Counted from the first letter of the stretch, positions 9,349 to 19,077 are shown. The stretch: 64,000 bases of DNA from Nitrosomonadales bacterium (GCA_023259055.1 JAHFQZ010000004.1:1-64000); one strand, 5' to 3'. Program-made: numbers and translations. The notes: generated by a model from the letters alone, not told the origin.

Positions 9349-9609
9349 TTAGGCTGCAGCTACGATGGAAACTGTCCTACGCTGTTTCGCGCCCTTGATG
9401 GCGAACACCACTTTGCCGGTGATTTTGGCAAACAGAGTGTGATCCTTGCCCATGCCGACGTTGTCGCCGGGGTGGAATTCGGTGCCGCGCTGGCGCACGA
9501 TGATGCTTCCCGCGCTGATCAATTCGCCGCCGTAGCTTTTAACGCCCAGACGCTTTGAGTGTGAGTCGCGTCCGTTACTGGTACTGCCGCCGCCTTTTTT
9601 TGATGCCAT
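9349..9609 (-). CDS. rpmA: 50S ribosomal protein L27
   Basis: An 86-residue basic protein with the L27 signature [20 protein letters not shown] and [10 protein letters not shown]. It sits at the peptidyl-transferase centre of the large subunit. It follows rplU by 44 bases on the same strand and is followed by an intrinsic terminator, so rplU-rpmA form the core transcript. A Shine-Dalgarno-like AAGGAG lies upstream of the ATG. Confidence 0.97.
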   Translation of the reverse strand: MASKKGGGSTSNGRDSHSKRLGVKSYGGELISAGSIIVRQRGTEFHPGDNVGMGKDHTLFAKITGKVVFAIKGAKQRRTVSIVAAA

Positions 9610-9653
9610 GTTATATGCTCCTTAAAAATTACGCTCAGAACTAAGCCCGGAAA

Positions 9654-9965
9654 TTAGGCAGAGATGCCGTCGATACGGATCTCGGTGTAGTTCTGACGAT
9701 GACCTTGATTTTTCTGGTAGTGCTTGCGGCGTCGCATCTTGAAAATGCGCACCTTGTCGCCACGGCCATGCGAAATGATAGTCGCTTTAACGGAAGCGCC
9801 GGTCAGCAAAGGCCGGCCTACGGACAGTTTATCGCCGTCAGCCACCATCAGTACTTTATCCAGCACTATGGCACTACCCACGTCGCCGGGAATGATCTCG
9901 ACTTTTAAAGTTTCGCCGGAAATGACGCGATACTGTTTACCACCGGTTTTAATGACTGCGTACAT
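9654..9965 (-). CDS. rplU: 50S ribosomal protein L21
   Basis: A 103-residue large-subunit protein starting [14 protein letters not shown] and ending with the [14 protein letters not shown] block typical of L21. It is first gene of the rplU-rpmA-obgE-proB cluster and is driven by a near-consensus promoter directly upstream. Confidence 0.97.
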   Translation of the reverse strand: MYAVIKTGGKQYRVISGETLKVEIIPGDVGSAIVLDKVLMVADGDKLSVGRPLLTGASVKATIISHGRGDKVRIFKMRRRKHYQKNQGHRQNYTEIRIDGISA

Positions 9966-10003
9966 AACAACCTCGATTTAGAGCGGTTTTTGCGAAGGCG
10001 CGC

Positions 10004-10031
10004 ATTATACCTAAATATCCGCACGGGTCAA
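10004..10031 (-). promoter_or_regulatory. Sigma-70 promoter of rplU
   Basis: On the minus strand TTGACC (-35, 10026-10031) and TATAAT (-10, 10004-10009) are separated by 16 bases, leaving a short leader before the rplU ATG at 9965. A near-consensus promoter fits a ribosomal protein operon. Confidence 0.8.
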
Positions 10032-10331
10032 AACCATTTTTTGGCGAGCCATCTGTCCAAGCCAGCCAACAATACAGGTAAGGTTAAAGATTATCGGAGG
10101 CGAGCGGACGCTCGCCAAGTTGGCGGCCATTCCGTCTGTGCTGAACCATGTGCCACCGTTGCATGATTCCATTTCGTTGCGTAGTATTCATTTCAGGCGT
10201 TGATGAAGCATTCAGAGTCTCTGTCATTGCCAGCAATGACCACCCGTCTCCATCCTGTTTCGCACCCCATTTGGCAGTTAATTCCTTATGTCTGGGGGCA
10301 AAAAGCTTAGTAAGCATTTTTTGGCCATATT
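10032..10331. other. Intergenic region upstream of the histidine kinase
   Basis: I find no convincing gene here. It holds a perfect hairpin GGCGAGCG/CGCTCGCC (10099-10116) without a clear U-tract, and it must contain the promoter of the histidine kinase gene. I could not pick out a near-consensus plus-strand promoter. Confidence 0.4.
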
Positions 10332-12524
10332 ATGCGTACAAATAGATTATTCACTTCTTTTGCGCCAGTGACTACCATCACGCTGGCTGCAATATTGGCG
10401 GTTGGTTTGGCGGTGGCATCTGCGATGCTTGCCTTGAGCGGGCCATGGTTGGGCGTAGTATTTGATCGAACCTATGACGGTGCCGGAGTGCGTGTCGAAC
10501 AGGTTCTGGGCAACAGTCCTGTAGCAGGAAAATTGAATGTTGGCGACATTATCAAGTCCTTTGAAACGAAGTCGCTTGGCAGGGTAGAGGTCGATCATCT
10601 CGACATAGTGGATGATCCCGATCACTTGGCAAGCTACGCCGAATACAACGCGTTTTTTTCTCGTCAGCAGGCATTATGGGAATCCATTGCATCCCCATTG
10701 TTCACAGCCATAATGAGCGATGGTGAAAAAATCGAACTTACCTCTGCGAGTTACCCGGGTCCGACAGTATTGCCAGCGGATTTCTGGTGGTTGCTATTCT
10801 TCGGTGGAGTCTCTTTTCTCCTTGGCGTAACCGTCTGGAGCATGCGTCCTGGCGATCCGGTTACACGGGTGCTGGCGATATCGGGTATGGGGTTTATGGT
10901 TGGCGCCTACAGCTGTGCCATCTATATGTCGCGCGAACTCGCTATGCCATCAAATCTGTTTTTTAGTTTGGCCGCCGCCAATCATCTTGGCATTATGGTG
11001 TTCGCCTATGCTGCAAATTTGTTTTTCTGGTACTACCCGATAAAGTTGGGAAAAGGCTCAGCGGCTTGGGTAATCTTTCTTTTTGGAGTTGCGGCTTTAT
11101 GGCTAAACGAGACGCTGCAGTGGTTGACTTGGCCAGCTCACGCATATTACGCGCATTTTGTGGTGGCCTACTCACTGCTGGTTCTTTTTGCATTTCTTCA
11201 GTGGCGTAAATCCCGTAGTGCGCCTTTGGAACGCTCGATGCTCAAATGGTTGCTGGTTACCATCCTGCTAAGTTTGGGTTTCACCATTGCCTTGTTTTAC
11301 CTCCCCATCATATTAACGGGCGAATCTATTGCTTCAACCGTGCTTACCTTTGGTTCTGTATTCGGGTTCTATCTGGGGATTGTCATCAGCAATATTCGTT
11401 TCCAACAATTTGATATGGAGCACTGGTGGCTCAGGGCTTGGCAATGGCTGATCTTTATATTGATTGTGCTGGTCTCCGATTCATTGTTTGTTTATTTCCT
11501 GCACTTGACCGGTACAACCTCAATCAGTTTAGCCATCAGTGCCGGCAGTGTTTATTTGATGATACGTCAGTGGTTTTGGGGGCGCTTCTCGGGAAATAGC
11601 AGCCGCGCAATGGATCGTGCCTTGCCCCATTTGCTTGACGCGCTCGTACTGAAACAACATAAAATTCCGCCAGACCAGCAATGGCGAAATCTCGTTGAGC
11701 GTGTCTTCAATCCGCTTAAAGTTAAGGTTGTTTCTGACAAGTGCGATACCGTGAACATAAAACAGAGAGGCATGACATTACAAATCCCCAGCCTGGATGG
11801 TCTTGCAACAATAGATGCGTTCTGCTGTGACCAGGGGAAGCGTTTATTTGTCTTCTCCGATGTGAATTTGGCCAATCGCTTGCTGGAATTGATGCGCCAT
11901 TCAAGAGACATCTTTGCCGCGCACGAAAAGGGCGCGCAAGATGAGCGTCATCGCATCCAGCGAGATCTTCATGATGACGTTGCGGCACGGCTGCTGTCGC
12001 TGCTCCACCAAACACGCGAACCCATGATCAGCAGAGTTGCAAGCAATGCCTTGCGCGGTTTGCGCGATGTTATCCATCTTCTAGGCGCCGAAGAGGCAGT
12101 GCTTGAGGATGTGATGACCGATATCGAAGCCGGAGCGCGCGAACAGCTCACAGGCTTGGGCGTGCGTTTTGAGTGGCTCTCACCTGATAAATGGCCTGCC
12201 GTCATGTTGAGCTCTCAACAACATATCAATTTGCGGCGAATTGCGCGTGAGGCAATTGCCAATGCGCTCAAACATGCCCAACCGGAAAATGTCATTATGG
12301 AAATTGAGCTTGTTGATGGAGAGCTGTGTTTTCGTATCAGCAACGACGGTACAAAAACCGAACCATCCAGTTGGATAGCGGGCAGAGGTTTGAACAATAT
12401 CAAATCCCGTGTCTCAGAGGTGGGCGGCTCCCACGAATGGGGGATTGAGCACAAGGCTGCCAATAAGCGATACTGCTATCTGGCTGTGCGCATGCCATTA
12501 TCCCCAAGTGACAAACTTGAATAA
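10332..12524 (+). CDS. Membrane sensor histidine kinase, NarL/DesK-type (HisKA_3)
   Basis: A 730-residue protein. A first membrane segment lies at about 15-40, then an extracytoplasmic region of about 110 residues whose start (GAGVRVEQVLGNSPVAGKLNVGD) resembles a small PDZ-like fold. Several more membrane helices follow between about 150 and 415, then a cytoplasmic part. The phospho-acceptor is His547 in RIQRDLHDDVAARLL, a HisKA_3 motif. A HATPase domain follows with an N box (REAIANALKHA) and a G box (GRGLNNIKSRV). It autophosphorylates and passes the phosphate to the response regulator gene that overlaps its 3' end. The signal is unknown; the many-helix input region resembles 7TM-type sensors. 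Confidence 0.85.
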   Translation: MRTNRLFTSFAPVTTITLAAILAVGLAVASAMLALSGPWLGVVFDRTYDGAGVRVEQVLGNSPVAGKLNVGDIIKSFETKSLGRVEVDHLDIVDDPDHLASYAEYNAFFSRQQALWESIASPLFTAIMSDGEKIELTSASYPGPTVLPADFWWLLFFGGVSFLLGVTVWSMRPGDPVTRVLAISGMGFMVGAYSCAIYMSRELAMPSNLFFSLAAANHLGIMVFAYAANLFFWYYPIKLGKGSAAWVIFLFGVAALWLNETLQWLTWPAHAYYAHFVVAYSLLVLFAFLQWRKSRSAPLERSMLKWLLVTILLSLGFTIALFYLPIILTGESIASTVLTFGSVFGFYLGIVISNIRFQQFDMEHWWLRAWQWLIFILIVLVSDSLFVYFLHLTGTTSISLAISAGSVYLMIRQWFWGRFSGNSSRAMDRALPHLLDALVLKQHKIPPDQQWRNLVERVFNPLKVKVVSDKCDTVNIKQRGMTLQIPSLDGLATIDAFCCDQGKRLFVFSDVNLANRLLELMRHSRDIFAAHEKGAQDERHRIQRDLHDDVAARLLSLLHQTREPMISRVASNALRGLRDVIHLLGAEEAVLEDVMTDIEAGAREQLTGLGVRFEWLSPDKWPAVMLSSQQHINLRRIAREAIANALKHAQPENVIMEIELVDGELCFRISNDGTKTEPSSWIAGRGLNNIKSRVSEVGGSHEWGIEHKAANKRYCYLAVRMPLSPSDKLE

Positions 12525-13152
12525 CATACTATTAATCGAAGACTTTGAAGAAATCCGGCGCTGGCTTGCCGGTTTGTTGCGCGAGGCATTCGCAGGGGTG
12601 AATATCACTGAGGCGGCTACCGTTGCCCAAGCCTTCTCGTATCTCGATGTGCAACCGTTCGATTTGATTGTCATTGATCTCAACCTTCCCGATGGAACCG
12701 GGGTCGATATCCTGCACCGGATTAAAATACAAGGTTTAATGGCACACTGTGTAGTCGCGACAGCTTATGACGACGATACCCATCTGTTATCCGCACTGCA
12801 TGCCGGTGCGGATGGATACTTGCTCAAGAGTCAGCCTGGCGAACAGTTAATCCGTGATCTTCACGGGATTCTTAACGGTTCTCCCCCTCTCTCGCCGCCA
12901 ATCGCACGGCGCATCATGCGGCTGGCCAAGCAGGAACCCGCCACATTGTCGTTAATTCCTATCACCCCGCGTGAAGAGGAAGTATTGACCTATATTGCCA
13001 AAGGATTAAACCGTTCAGAAGTTGCACAATTGCTCAGCGTGAGTGCTCATACCATTACCACACATGTGCGGTCTATCTATACCAAGCTTGATATCTCCTC
13101 ACGCGCAGAAGCCACTGTCGAAGCAATACGGCGGGGCTTGATCAGCACATAG
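12508..13152 (+). CDS. NarL/FixJ-type response regulator
   Basis: A 214-residue cognate regulator of the kinase just upstream. GTG at 12508 is the earliest sensible start (TNLNNILLIEDFEEIRR is a normal receiver opening), giving a 17-base overlap with the kinase gene and implying coupled translation. The receiver phospho-site is Asp57 (IVIDLNLPDGTG), the conserved Thr is in ATAY and the Lys in LLKSQPGE. A LuxR-type HTH (about 150-212) has TPREEEVLTYIAKGLNRSEV and VSAHTITTHVRSIYTKL. It should bind DNA as a phosphorylated dimer. Target genes are unknown. Confidence 0.9.
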   Translation: MTNLNNILLIEDFEEIRRWLAGLLREAFAGVNITEAATVAQAFSYLDVQPFDLIVIDLNLPDGTGVDILHRIKIQGLMAHCVVATAYDDDTHLLSALHAGADGYLLKSQPGEQLIRDLHGILNGSPPLSPPIARRIMRLAKQEPATLSLIPITPREEEVLTYIAKGLNRSEVAQLLSVSAHTITTHVRSIYTKLDISSRAEATVEAIRRGLIST

Positions 13153-13346
13153 GCCGCATCACCCCTTCGTGGGATACCGCGTTTCCTTTCCCTAAGCCAA
13201 AATATGACATAAAGTCGCCACAACAAGTCGGGGAATACGATCAAGCTAGCGCGCCACTAATCCATGATCGTTATTGGATACCTGCAACTCAAGGCGATGG
13301 GGCACTTCATCAACGCCAAAAAGCAACAAAGAATAGGGGGTGGGCA

Positions 13347-14489
13347 ATGGCAGTTTCCGAAGACGTCGTGCTCAATCTGGTGGGCAAGGTTTACGACGCC
13401 GCACTGGACGAGCAAAAATGGCCTTTTTTTCTTGAAGCGTTTGCGCAAGCCGTTGGTGGTAGCTCTGCCTTGTTGCGCTCGTCTGATTTGCATTCCAAAT
13501 CTGCCAGTTTTGTCGCCAGCGTTTGCTACGACTCCGGCTGGAAGGAAGCCTACTGCAACCACTTCGTCAAACAGGACTACTTCAATCCCATCATAAGTCA
13601 ATTTACACCGGGCGCGATTTTTACATCTGACCAACATTGTGACCTGACCGAATTACGCAAGAGTGAATTTTACAACGATTACCTCGTGCCTCAGGATAAG
13701 GTGCATGTGTTTGGAGTTCTCCTGCACAAGGAGGGCAACCACTCGGTGGTATTGGGAGTTCAGCGCGGCAAACGCGCCGGTGCGTTTGGTGAAGAGCAGG
13801 CGCAGCTGATGAATGTCATCGCACCGCACGTCATCCGCGCCATGCAGGTGCATCGCAGGATCACCAGCATCACCGTCGAAAAGGATTGGGCACTCAGTGC
13901 GCTGGATCAGCTGCGTATGGGTGTGATCCTGACCAACCGTTCCGGTAAACCGCTGTTCGTTAACCGTGCGGCTGATCAAATGCTAACCAAAAGTCAGGGG
14001 ATAAGCGTCTACCACGACAAGCTGCTTCTGAACTCCACTCAGGAAAACGCACAGCTCTACAGGCTCGTCACAGACGCGGCACAAGGCACTCCGGGCGCAA
14101 ACAGTGGTGGCGACATGCGGATCTCAATGTCCAGCAGGTTTGACTTTTTGCATTGCCTGGTAATGCCTGTTTCGATGGAGCTTTCCGCACGCCTGGGAGT
14201 TGCACTTGCATCAGGCTGTGTCGCTATTTTTCTCTCCAAGCCGGGAAGCCTGCAACTACCACCCAAACGGCTGGCCATCTTGTATGGCCTCAGCCCAGCG
14301 GAATCAAGGCTGGCAGCAAAGCTTGCCGAATTCAACAGCCTTGAGCAGGCAGCGTATGATTTGGGAATTGCTCTGGGCACAGCGCGTTCTCAACTTGCAG
14401 CCGTGTTTGCCAAGACTGGCGCGAAAGGGCAGGCCGAATTGCTGATGCTGCTGGCGACCGGTACGCTGGCGCACTGCCGGGATGAATAA
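13347..14489 (+). CDS. LuxR-family transcriptional regulator with N-terminal sensor-like region
   Basis: A 380-residue protein with GGGGGTGGGC just before the ATG. Residues 1 to about 170 form an uncharacterised sensory region, and about 185-260 look PAS-like (LDQLRMGVILTNRSGKPLFVN). The C-terminal 65 residues form a divergent LuxR-type HTH: YGLSPAESRLAAKLAEFNS, then LGIALGTARSQLAAVFAKTG. The same layout is found in uncharacterised proteobacterial LuxR-like regulators. There is no autoinducer-binding signature. It follows the two-component pair on the same strand after a 194-base gap and may have its own promoter. Confidence 0.75.
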   Translation: MAVSEDVVLNLVGKVYDAALDEQKWPFFLEAFAQAVGGSSALLRSSDLHSKSASFVASVCYDSGWKEAYCNHFVKQDYFNPIISQFTPGAIFTSDQHCDLTELRKSEFYNDYLVPQDKVHVFGVLLHKEGNHSVVLGVQRGKRAGAFGEEQAQLMNVIAPHVIRAMQVHRRITSITVEKDWALSALDQLRMGVILTNRSGKPLFVNRAADQMLTKSQGISVYHDKLLLNSTQENAQLYRLVTDAAQGTPGANSGGDMRISMSSRFDFLHCLVMPVSMELSARLGVALASGCVAIFLSKPGSLQLPPKRLAILYGLSPAESRLAAKLAEFNSLEQAAYDLGIALGTARSQLAAVFAKTGAKGQAELLMLLATGTLAHCRDE

Positions 14490-14498
14490 ATTTACCCC

Positions 14499-14544
14499 GT
14501 AGGTCGGATTTTAGCCCGACATGTCGGGTTAAAATCTGACCTAC
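14499..14544. repeat. Palindromic REP-like element between convergent genes
   Basis: Inverted repeat with arms of about 22 bases: GTAGGTCGGATTTTAGCCCG at 14499 pairs with CGGGTTAAAATCTGACCTAC ending at 14544, with few mismatches. It lies between the stop codons of the LuxR-type gene and the hydrolase gene. It could act as a bidirectional transcription barrier. Such palindromes are usually dispersed in many copies per genome. Confidence 0.7.
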
Positions 14545-14548
14545 ACAC

Positions 14549-15403
14549 TCATATCAATCGCTCCAGAATTTCTTCCCAGTGCCCGTAGAGCGCAAAATGC
14601 CCTTCGTCCGGTAGCATGAAGGTGCGGCTGTTTGGAAGTATTGACGACTGGTAAGCCGTCATGGCGGGCGGGGTATTGCAGTCATCTGTTCCGCACCAAA
14701 GATGCGCTTCGATGTTGATGCCATCCAGCGGAAACCCCCAACCACCTGACGCCAGCACGAAGTCTGAGGCAACACCCTCAACTCCACTACGCAGTGTTTG
14801 CGTGTACTCAATTTCAAATTCAGAGTGTCGTGCATGAATCACATTTTTGTCCCGCTCACTGGCGGATGCGGACATGGCTTCCATCAGAGCGATAGGCGAA
14901 GGGGCTATAGCGGCGATGGTATTACTTAATTCGCCCGGGTTTGCTTGTGCAAGCAAATACAGTCCACTGGCGGCAGATGACATCCCTTCTGTTACACCGG
15001 GAACATCCAGTGGGGCAAGCGTGCCGACCAGAGCTATTTTTGTTACCCGACTGTGTAATTTGTAAGCACATGCAAGGGCGTATGGGCTGCCCATCGAGAA
15101 GCCGATGGCCGCGAACCGCTTGATGCCAAGCGCATCCGTCAATGCCGCGATGTCGTCCGGCCAATCCAGCATCGTGCGGCCGGGTTGCTGGCTGGACCAT
15201 CCATATCCGGGGCGATCCACCGCAACCAGCCTGATGCCGCGCCGCGCCGCGATAGCAGCCATGTCCGCATGAATATAACTAGAACCAGGTGAGCCATGAA
15301 AAAACACCACTGGACTGCCAGTAGGCACACCATATTCGGCATAGCCCAGCTTCCGCCCATCCGGTAACGTAATGAATCGGTCTTGTGTGTTGTGAAGGCT
15401 CAT
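14549..15403 (-). CDS. Alpha/beta hydrolase
   Basis: A 284-residue alpha/beta-hydrolase-fold protein. HGSPGS (about 35-40) gives the oxyanion loop, GFSMGS the nucleophile elbow with the catalytic Ser, CGTDD the probable acid and DEGHF the catalytic His. There is no signal peptide, so it is cytoplasmic. The substrate is unknown; relatives include esterases, epoxide hydrolases and haloperoxidase-like enzymes. It is a single gene convergent with the LuxR-type regulator. Confidence 0.8.
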   Translation of the reverse strand: MSLHNTQDRFITLPDGRKLGYAEYGVPTGSPVVFFHGSPGSSYIHADMAAIAARRGIRLVAVDRPGYGWSSQQPGRTMLDWPDDIAALTDALGIKRFAAIGFSMGSPYALACAYKLHSRVTKIALVGTLAPLDVPGVTEGMSSAASGLYLLAQANPGELSNTIAAIAPSPIALMEAMSASASERDKNVIHARHSEFEIEYTQTLRSGVEGVASDFVLASGGWGFPLDGINIEAHLWCGTDDCNTPPAMTAYQSSILPNSRTFMLPDEGHFALYGHWEEILERLI

Positions 15404-15605
15404 TAAATTGACTTTCTAGGTGTTAGAGATTGGTTAAAGAGGTATGTGTTAGGTATTGATTTCATAGTTTTTGGAATCAGGCCGCGATGTTTTTTAATTG
15501 AGATGGCGGCTAAAACGAGCTGGCAAATTTTACCCGCACTAGTCTATTTGGACTAGTTCATTTGAGTGATGTGCGAATGCCGGGAAGAGGGTTTAATGAG
15601 CTGCT

Positions 15606-15983
15606 ATGGACAAAACACAATTTATTAAGCGCATCGCCGAGATGCATCCGCAGCTTAAGACAAAAGATGCTGAATACACAGTCAAGGTGATACTGGACGC
15701 AATGTGCTGCACTCTGGCAAAGGGAGGGCGCATCGAAATTCGCGGCTTCGGCAGCTTTTCGCTGAATCAGCGTCCGCCTAAACGGAAACCTAATCCCAAG
15801 GCTGGCTTTATAGTAAATGAGCCGCCAAAGTACATCCCTTATTTCAAGCCGGCCAAGGAGCTCCGTGCGCGTGCAAGCAACGGCAATGAAATCGCTGAAA
15901 TATACCTCCCTCTGCAAATGTCGACGGACCAGCTTAACCGCGAGGCAACAAACGACATCGAGCAGATCGCGAATTATGCTTAA
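15606..15983 (+). CDS. IHF/HU-family DNA-binding protein with C-terminal extension
   Basis: A 125-residue protein. Residues 1-92 follow the IHF-beta/HU fold: helices DKTQFIKRIAE, then GGRIEIRGFGSFSL and the arm RPPKRKPNPKAGF with PYFKPAKELRAR. About 33 extra residues follow (ending IEQIANYA), which normal IhfB (about 95-100 residues) lacks. It probably bends DNA. It is not in the usual rpsA-ihfB context, so it is likely a paralogue. The last 8 bases overlap the start of the diguanylate cyclase gene. Confidence 0.8.
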   Translation: MDKTQFIKRIAEMHPQLKTKDAEYTVKVILDAMCCTLAKGGRIEIRGFGSFSLNQRPPKRKPNPKAGFIVNEPPKYIPYFKPAKELRARASNGNEIAEIYLPLQMSTDQLNREATNDIEQIANYA

Positions 15984-17301
15984 AGACAGTGCCGAAAAAG
16001 TAATGCATGTGGGTTCCGTTCTGAGTGAACGGCTATCCCCTGTATCTTTGACTTTGTCACAGGAAATGAACAGTCTGGGTTCAAGATTTCTGAAGTTTTG
16101 CCGCTCACCAGTCGGTGCGGCGGGCATGATGGCATACATCATCCTGGTCGCCAATCTTGCAATGTTGCTGGCCATAGAAGGCGTTTTCAAGCTGACTCTG
16201 GACCAGAATGTTTCGGGTTTCAACTGGGAGTTCCTGAACGCCATGTTGACCGCTTTTATTTGCATTCCCGCACTTAATGTTTTTGTCTTGCGCCCCATGT
16301 CGGAGCAACAGGCAAAACTTAGGCAGCAAAATAACGAACTGTGCATTGCGGCTGCTACGTTCGAGTCACAGGAAGGAATACTGATCACCGATGCTGAAAA
16401 AAATATTCTCAAGGTCAATCGGTCATTCACGGAGATAACGGGTTACGCCAGCGAGGAAGTAGTGGGTAAAAAACCGGCTTTGCTGGTATCCGGCCAACAG
16501 GACAAAAAATTTTACCGCCGCCTGTGGGCTACCGTAAAACGCGAAAATAACTGGCGCGGTGAAATATTGAACCGCCGCAAGAACGGCAAGATATACCCGA
16601 TGTCGCTGACCATTACCGCCGTAATTGGGGAAGAGGGCCAAATCGCCAACTATATCGGCATTTTTACCGATATTACCCAGCAAAAATTTGCCGAATCCGA
16701 GATCCATAATCTTGCCTATTATGACCCGCTGACCCATTTGCCCAATCGCCGCTTGCTGAACGACCGGCTGATAATGACTGCGGCGACAAGCAGGCGTAGC
16801 GGCCGTTATGGAGCGGTGATGTTCGTCGACCTGGATAACTTTAAGCCGCTCAATGATGCACACGGGCACGTTGCCGGCGACCTGCTCCTGATCGAAGCGG
16901 CGCGCCGTATCACCCAATGCGTGCGTGCAGTGGATACGGTTGCACGTTTCGGCGGAGACGAGTTTGTGGTGATACTCGGTGAGTTGGACATATGTGAAAG
17001 CGGTTCTGCCGCACAGGCGAACATCGTTGCCGAAAAAATCCGCGCTTCGCTAGCCGAACCGTATTTTCTGTCATTGCAGAAAAAGGAAAAAACGAAACAC
17101 ATCACCGTCGAACATCGCTGCACATCGAGTATCGGCGTGACCATATTTGCCGACCACCAGGAAAGCCATGAAACGCTCCTCAAAGAGGCTGATATTGCAA
17201 TGTATCAGGCAAAAAACAACGGGCGAAACCAAATTAGTTTTCTAAACATTGAATCAAAAATGTTTGAAAAACTGCCTCTCAATAATTCAACGGTTCATTA
17301 A
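15976..17301 (+). CDS. Membrane PAS-GGDEF diguanylate cyclase
   Basis: A 441-residue protein. ATG 15976 overlaps the IHF-like stop by 8 bases. Two membrane helices (about 49-72 and 86-105) are followed by a coiled linker, a PAS domain (about 122-235, ATFESQEGILITDAEKNIL) and a GGDEF domain. The active-site motif GGDEF is intact (326-330), and RAVD (317-320) lies 5 residues before it, the position of the inhibitory I-site. It should make c-di-GMP from two GTP under product inhibition. No EAL domain is present. The C-terminus after the cyclase core is short. Confidence 0.9.
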   Translation: MLKDSAEKVMHVGSVLSERLSPVSLTLSQEMNSLGSRFLKFCRSPVGAAGMMAYIILVANLAMLLAIEGVFKLTLDQNVSGFNWEFLNAMLTAFICIPALNVFVLRPMSEQQAKLRQQNNELCIAAATFESQEGILITDAEKNILKVNRSFTEITGYASEEVVGKKPALLVSGQQDKKFYRRLWATVKRENNWRGEILNRRKNGKIYPMSLTITAVIGEEGQIANYIGIFTDITQQKFAESEIHNLAYYDPLTHLPNRRLLNDRLIMTAATSRRSGRYGAVMFVDLDNFKPLNDAHGHVAGDLLLIEAARRITQCVRAVDTVARFGGDEFVVILGELDICESGSAAQANIVAEKIRASLAEPYFLSLQKKEKTKHITVEHRCTSSIGVTIFADHQESHETLLKEADIAMYQAKNNGRNQISFLNIESKMFEKLPLNNSTVH

Positions 17302-17695
17302 CGATGATGAGGCAGCTAACAAGGGTGAGCCACATATTCGGAAGTGGTCTTTTAAAGTTGGTCCAAATAAGTGATAAGGAGCAGGTACCTGGATGTTTAT
17401 GTTGATTTATTGAATCTCTTCAACCTCTGCGGGTTCAACCTCCCACCCCCTGGGGCGAAGGCTGGCTTCAAGCCAGCGGTTTGATGGACGCAGTTCATAC
17501 CCGGCCACTAATAGCCGGGTATTTTTTTGTTGGGTAAACCTCCGTTCGGAGTGATTTCCGAAGTTTGACAGTTCCGGAGTATGCTTCACCACATGGACGG
17601 GGCTTGGGTTTGGCTTAATTCAGTCCTGAGTGAAGTCGAAGGAAGTGGTAATGCGGACTTGCTCTATCTGGCCGAACGGATTGGCCAAAGCCTCT
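17302..17695. other. Intergenic region between the diguanylate cyclase gene and rho
   Basis: No supported gene. It contains a perfect 8-bp-stem palindrome (17461-17477), an intrinsic terminator (17499-17528) and, at 17625-17642, a stretch CTGAGTGAAGTCGAAGG that looks like half of a common dispersed palindrome. A 61-codon minus-strand frame (17407-17592) overlaps these hairpins and is not credible. Confidence 0.5.
17499..17528 (+). terminator. Intrinsic terminator downstream of the diguanylate cyclase gene
   Basis: Stem ACCCGGC (17499-17505) and GCCGGGT (17514-17520) with an 8-base loop, followed by A and a run of seven T on the plus strand. It ends transcription of the IHF-like/GGDEF operon. 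Confidence 0.8.
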
Positions 17696-18952
17696 TTAAC
17701 GGCGCATCGAGTCGAAGAACTCCGCGTTGTTCTTGGTCGCCTTGATCTTGTCGAGCAGGAATTCCATCGCTTCCAGTTCGTCCATCGGGTAGAGCAGCTT
17801 ACGCAGCAGCCAGATTCTCTGCAGAATATCCTGTTTGATCAGCAATTCTTCCTTACGCGTGCCTGAGCGGTTGACGTTGATTGCCGGGTAGATGCGTTTC
17901 TCGGCCATACGGCGATCCAGATGGATTTCCATATTGCCGGTACCCTTGAATTCCTCGTAGATCACATCGTCCATGCGCGAGCCGGTATCCACCAGCGCTG
18001 TGGCGATGATGGTCAGCGAGCCGCCTTCCTCAATGTTGCGGGCTGCGCCGAAGAAGCGCTTGGGGCGATGCAGCGCGTTGGCATCCACGCCGCCGGTCAA
18101 TACCTTGCCGGAAGAGGGGATCACCGTGTTGTAGGCGCGCGCCAGACGGGTGATGGAATCTAACAGGATCACCACATCTTTCTTGTGTTCAACCAGTCGT
18201 TTGGCTTTTTCCAGCACCATTTCCGCCACCTGCACATGGCGGCTGGCCGGTTCGTCGAAGGTGGAAGCGACCACTTCTCCGCGCACGGTGCGGGTCATTT
18301 CAGTCACCTCTTCGGGGCGTTCATCAATCAGCAGCACAATCAAAATTGCATCGGGATTGTTCGAAGAAATGGAATGTGCAATGTGTTGCAGCATCACGGT
18401 CTTGCCGGACTTCGGCGATGCCACCAGCAGGCCGCGCTGTCCCTTGCCTATCGGTGCAACGATATCGATGATGCGCCCGGTGATGTTTTCCTCGGCGCGT
18501 ATGTCGCGCTCAAGTAACAGAGGCTGTGTGGGGAATAAAGGGGTGAGGTTTTCAAACAGGATCTTGTTTTTTGCGTTTTCGGGCGGCTCGTCGTTGACTT
18601 TATCCACCTTCACCAGCGCGACATAACGTTCACCGTCTTTAGGGGTGCGTATCTCGCCATCAATTGAGTCGCCAGTGTGCAGGTTAAAACGGCGAATCTG
18701 GCTCGGGCTAACGTAAATGTCGTCCGGGCCTGCCAGGTATGAGGTGTCAGGCGATCGCAGAAAACCGAAACCATCCGGCAAAATTTCCAAAGTGCCATCG
18801 CCAAAAATGCTTTCGCCTTTTTTCGCCTGGCTTTTCAGCAAAGCGAAAATAAGGTCTTGCTTGCGCATTCGGTTGGCATTTTCAATTTGATTGGCCGCAG
18901 CCATTTCAACGAGTTCAGTGACGTGTTTGGTTTTTAGGTCGGATAGGTGCAT
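17696..18952 (-). CDS. rho: Transcription termination factor Rho
   Basis: A 418-residue hexameric RNA/DNA helicase that ends untranslated transcripts. The N-terminal domain opens [18 protein letters not shown]. The RNA-binding cold-shock fold contains [22 protein letters not shown]-type sequence. Walker A is SPKSGKT, Walker [16 protein letters not shown], and the Q-loop/R-loop region is [11 protein letters not shown]. Length is standard. It stands between the diguanylate cyclase terminator and trxA on the minus strand; trxA-rho is a common order. Confidence 0.97.
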   Translation of the reverse strand: MHLSDLKTKHVTELVEMAAANQIENANRMRKQDLIFALLKSQAKKGESIFGDGTLEILPDGFGFLRSPDTSYLAGPDDIYVSPSQIRRFNLHTGDSIDGEIRTPKDGERYVALVKVDKVNDEPPENAKNKILFENLTPLFPTQPLLLERDIRAEENITGRIIDIVAPIGKGQRGLLVASPKSGKTVMLQHIAHSISSNNPDAILIVLLIDERPEEVTEMTRTVRGEVVASTFDEPASRHVQVAEMVLEKAKRLVEHKKDVVILLDSITRLARAYNTVIPSSGKVLTGGVDANALHRPKRFFGAARNIEEGGSLTIIATALVDTGSRMDDVIYEEFKGTGNMEIHLDRRMAEKRIYPAINVNRSGTRKEELLIKQDILQRIWLLRKLLYPMDELEAMEFLLDKIKATKNNAEFFDSMRR

Positions 18953-19077
18953 AGCGATGCGAGAAGGGTGATTGAAAGAAGAATGAATGGAAAAATTGAA
19001 ATGTAAACGGTTGTGTCTAGGGTGAAACAGTATTGTTTGGGGTGGAAGATGGCCACCCGCATGGCCTAAAGGTTGTT

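Noticed and set aside
15558-16430. 290-codon minus-strand open frame
   Set aside because: Covers the IHF-like gene and the 5' half of the cyclase gene on the other strand; no domain.
17407-17592. 61-codon minus-strand frame
   Set aside because: Runs through a terminator hairpin and another palindrome; no start signal or homologue recognised.
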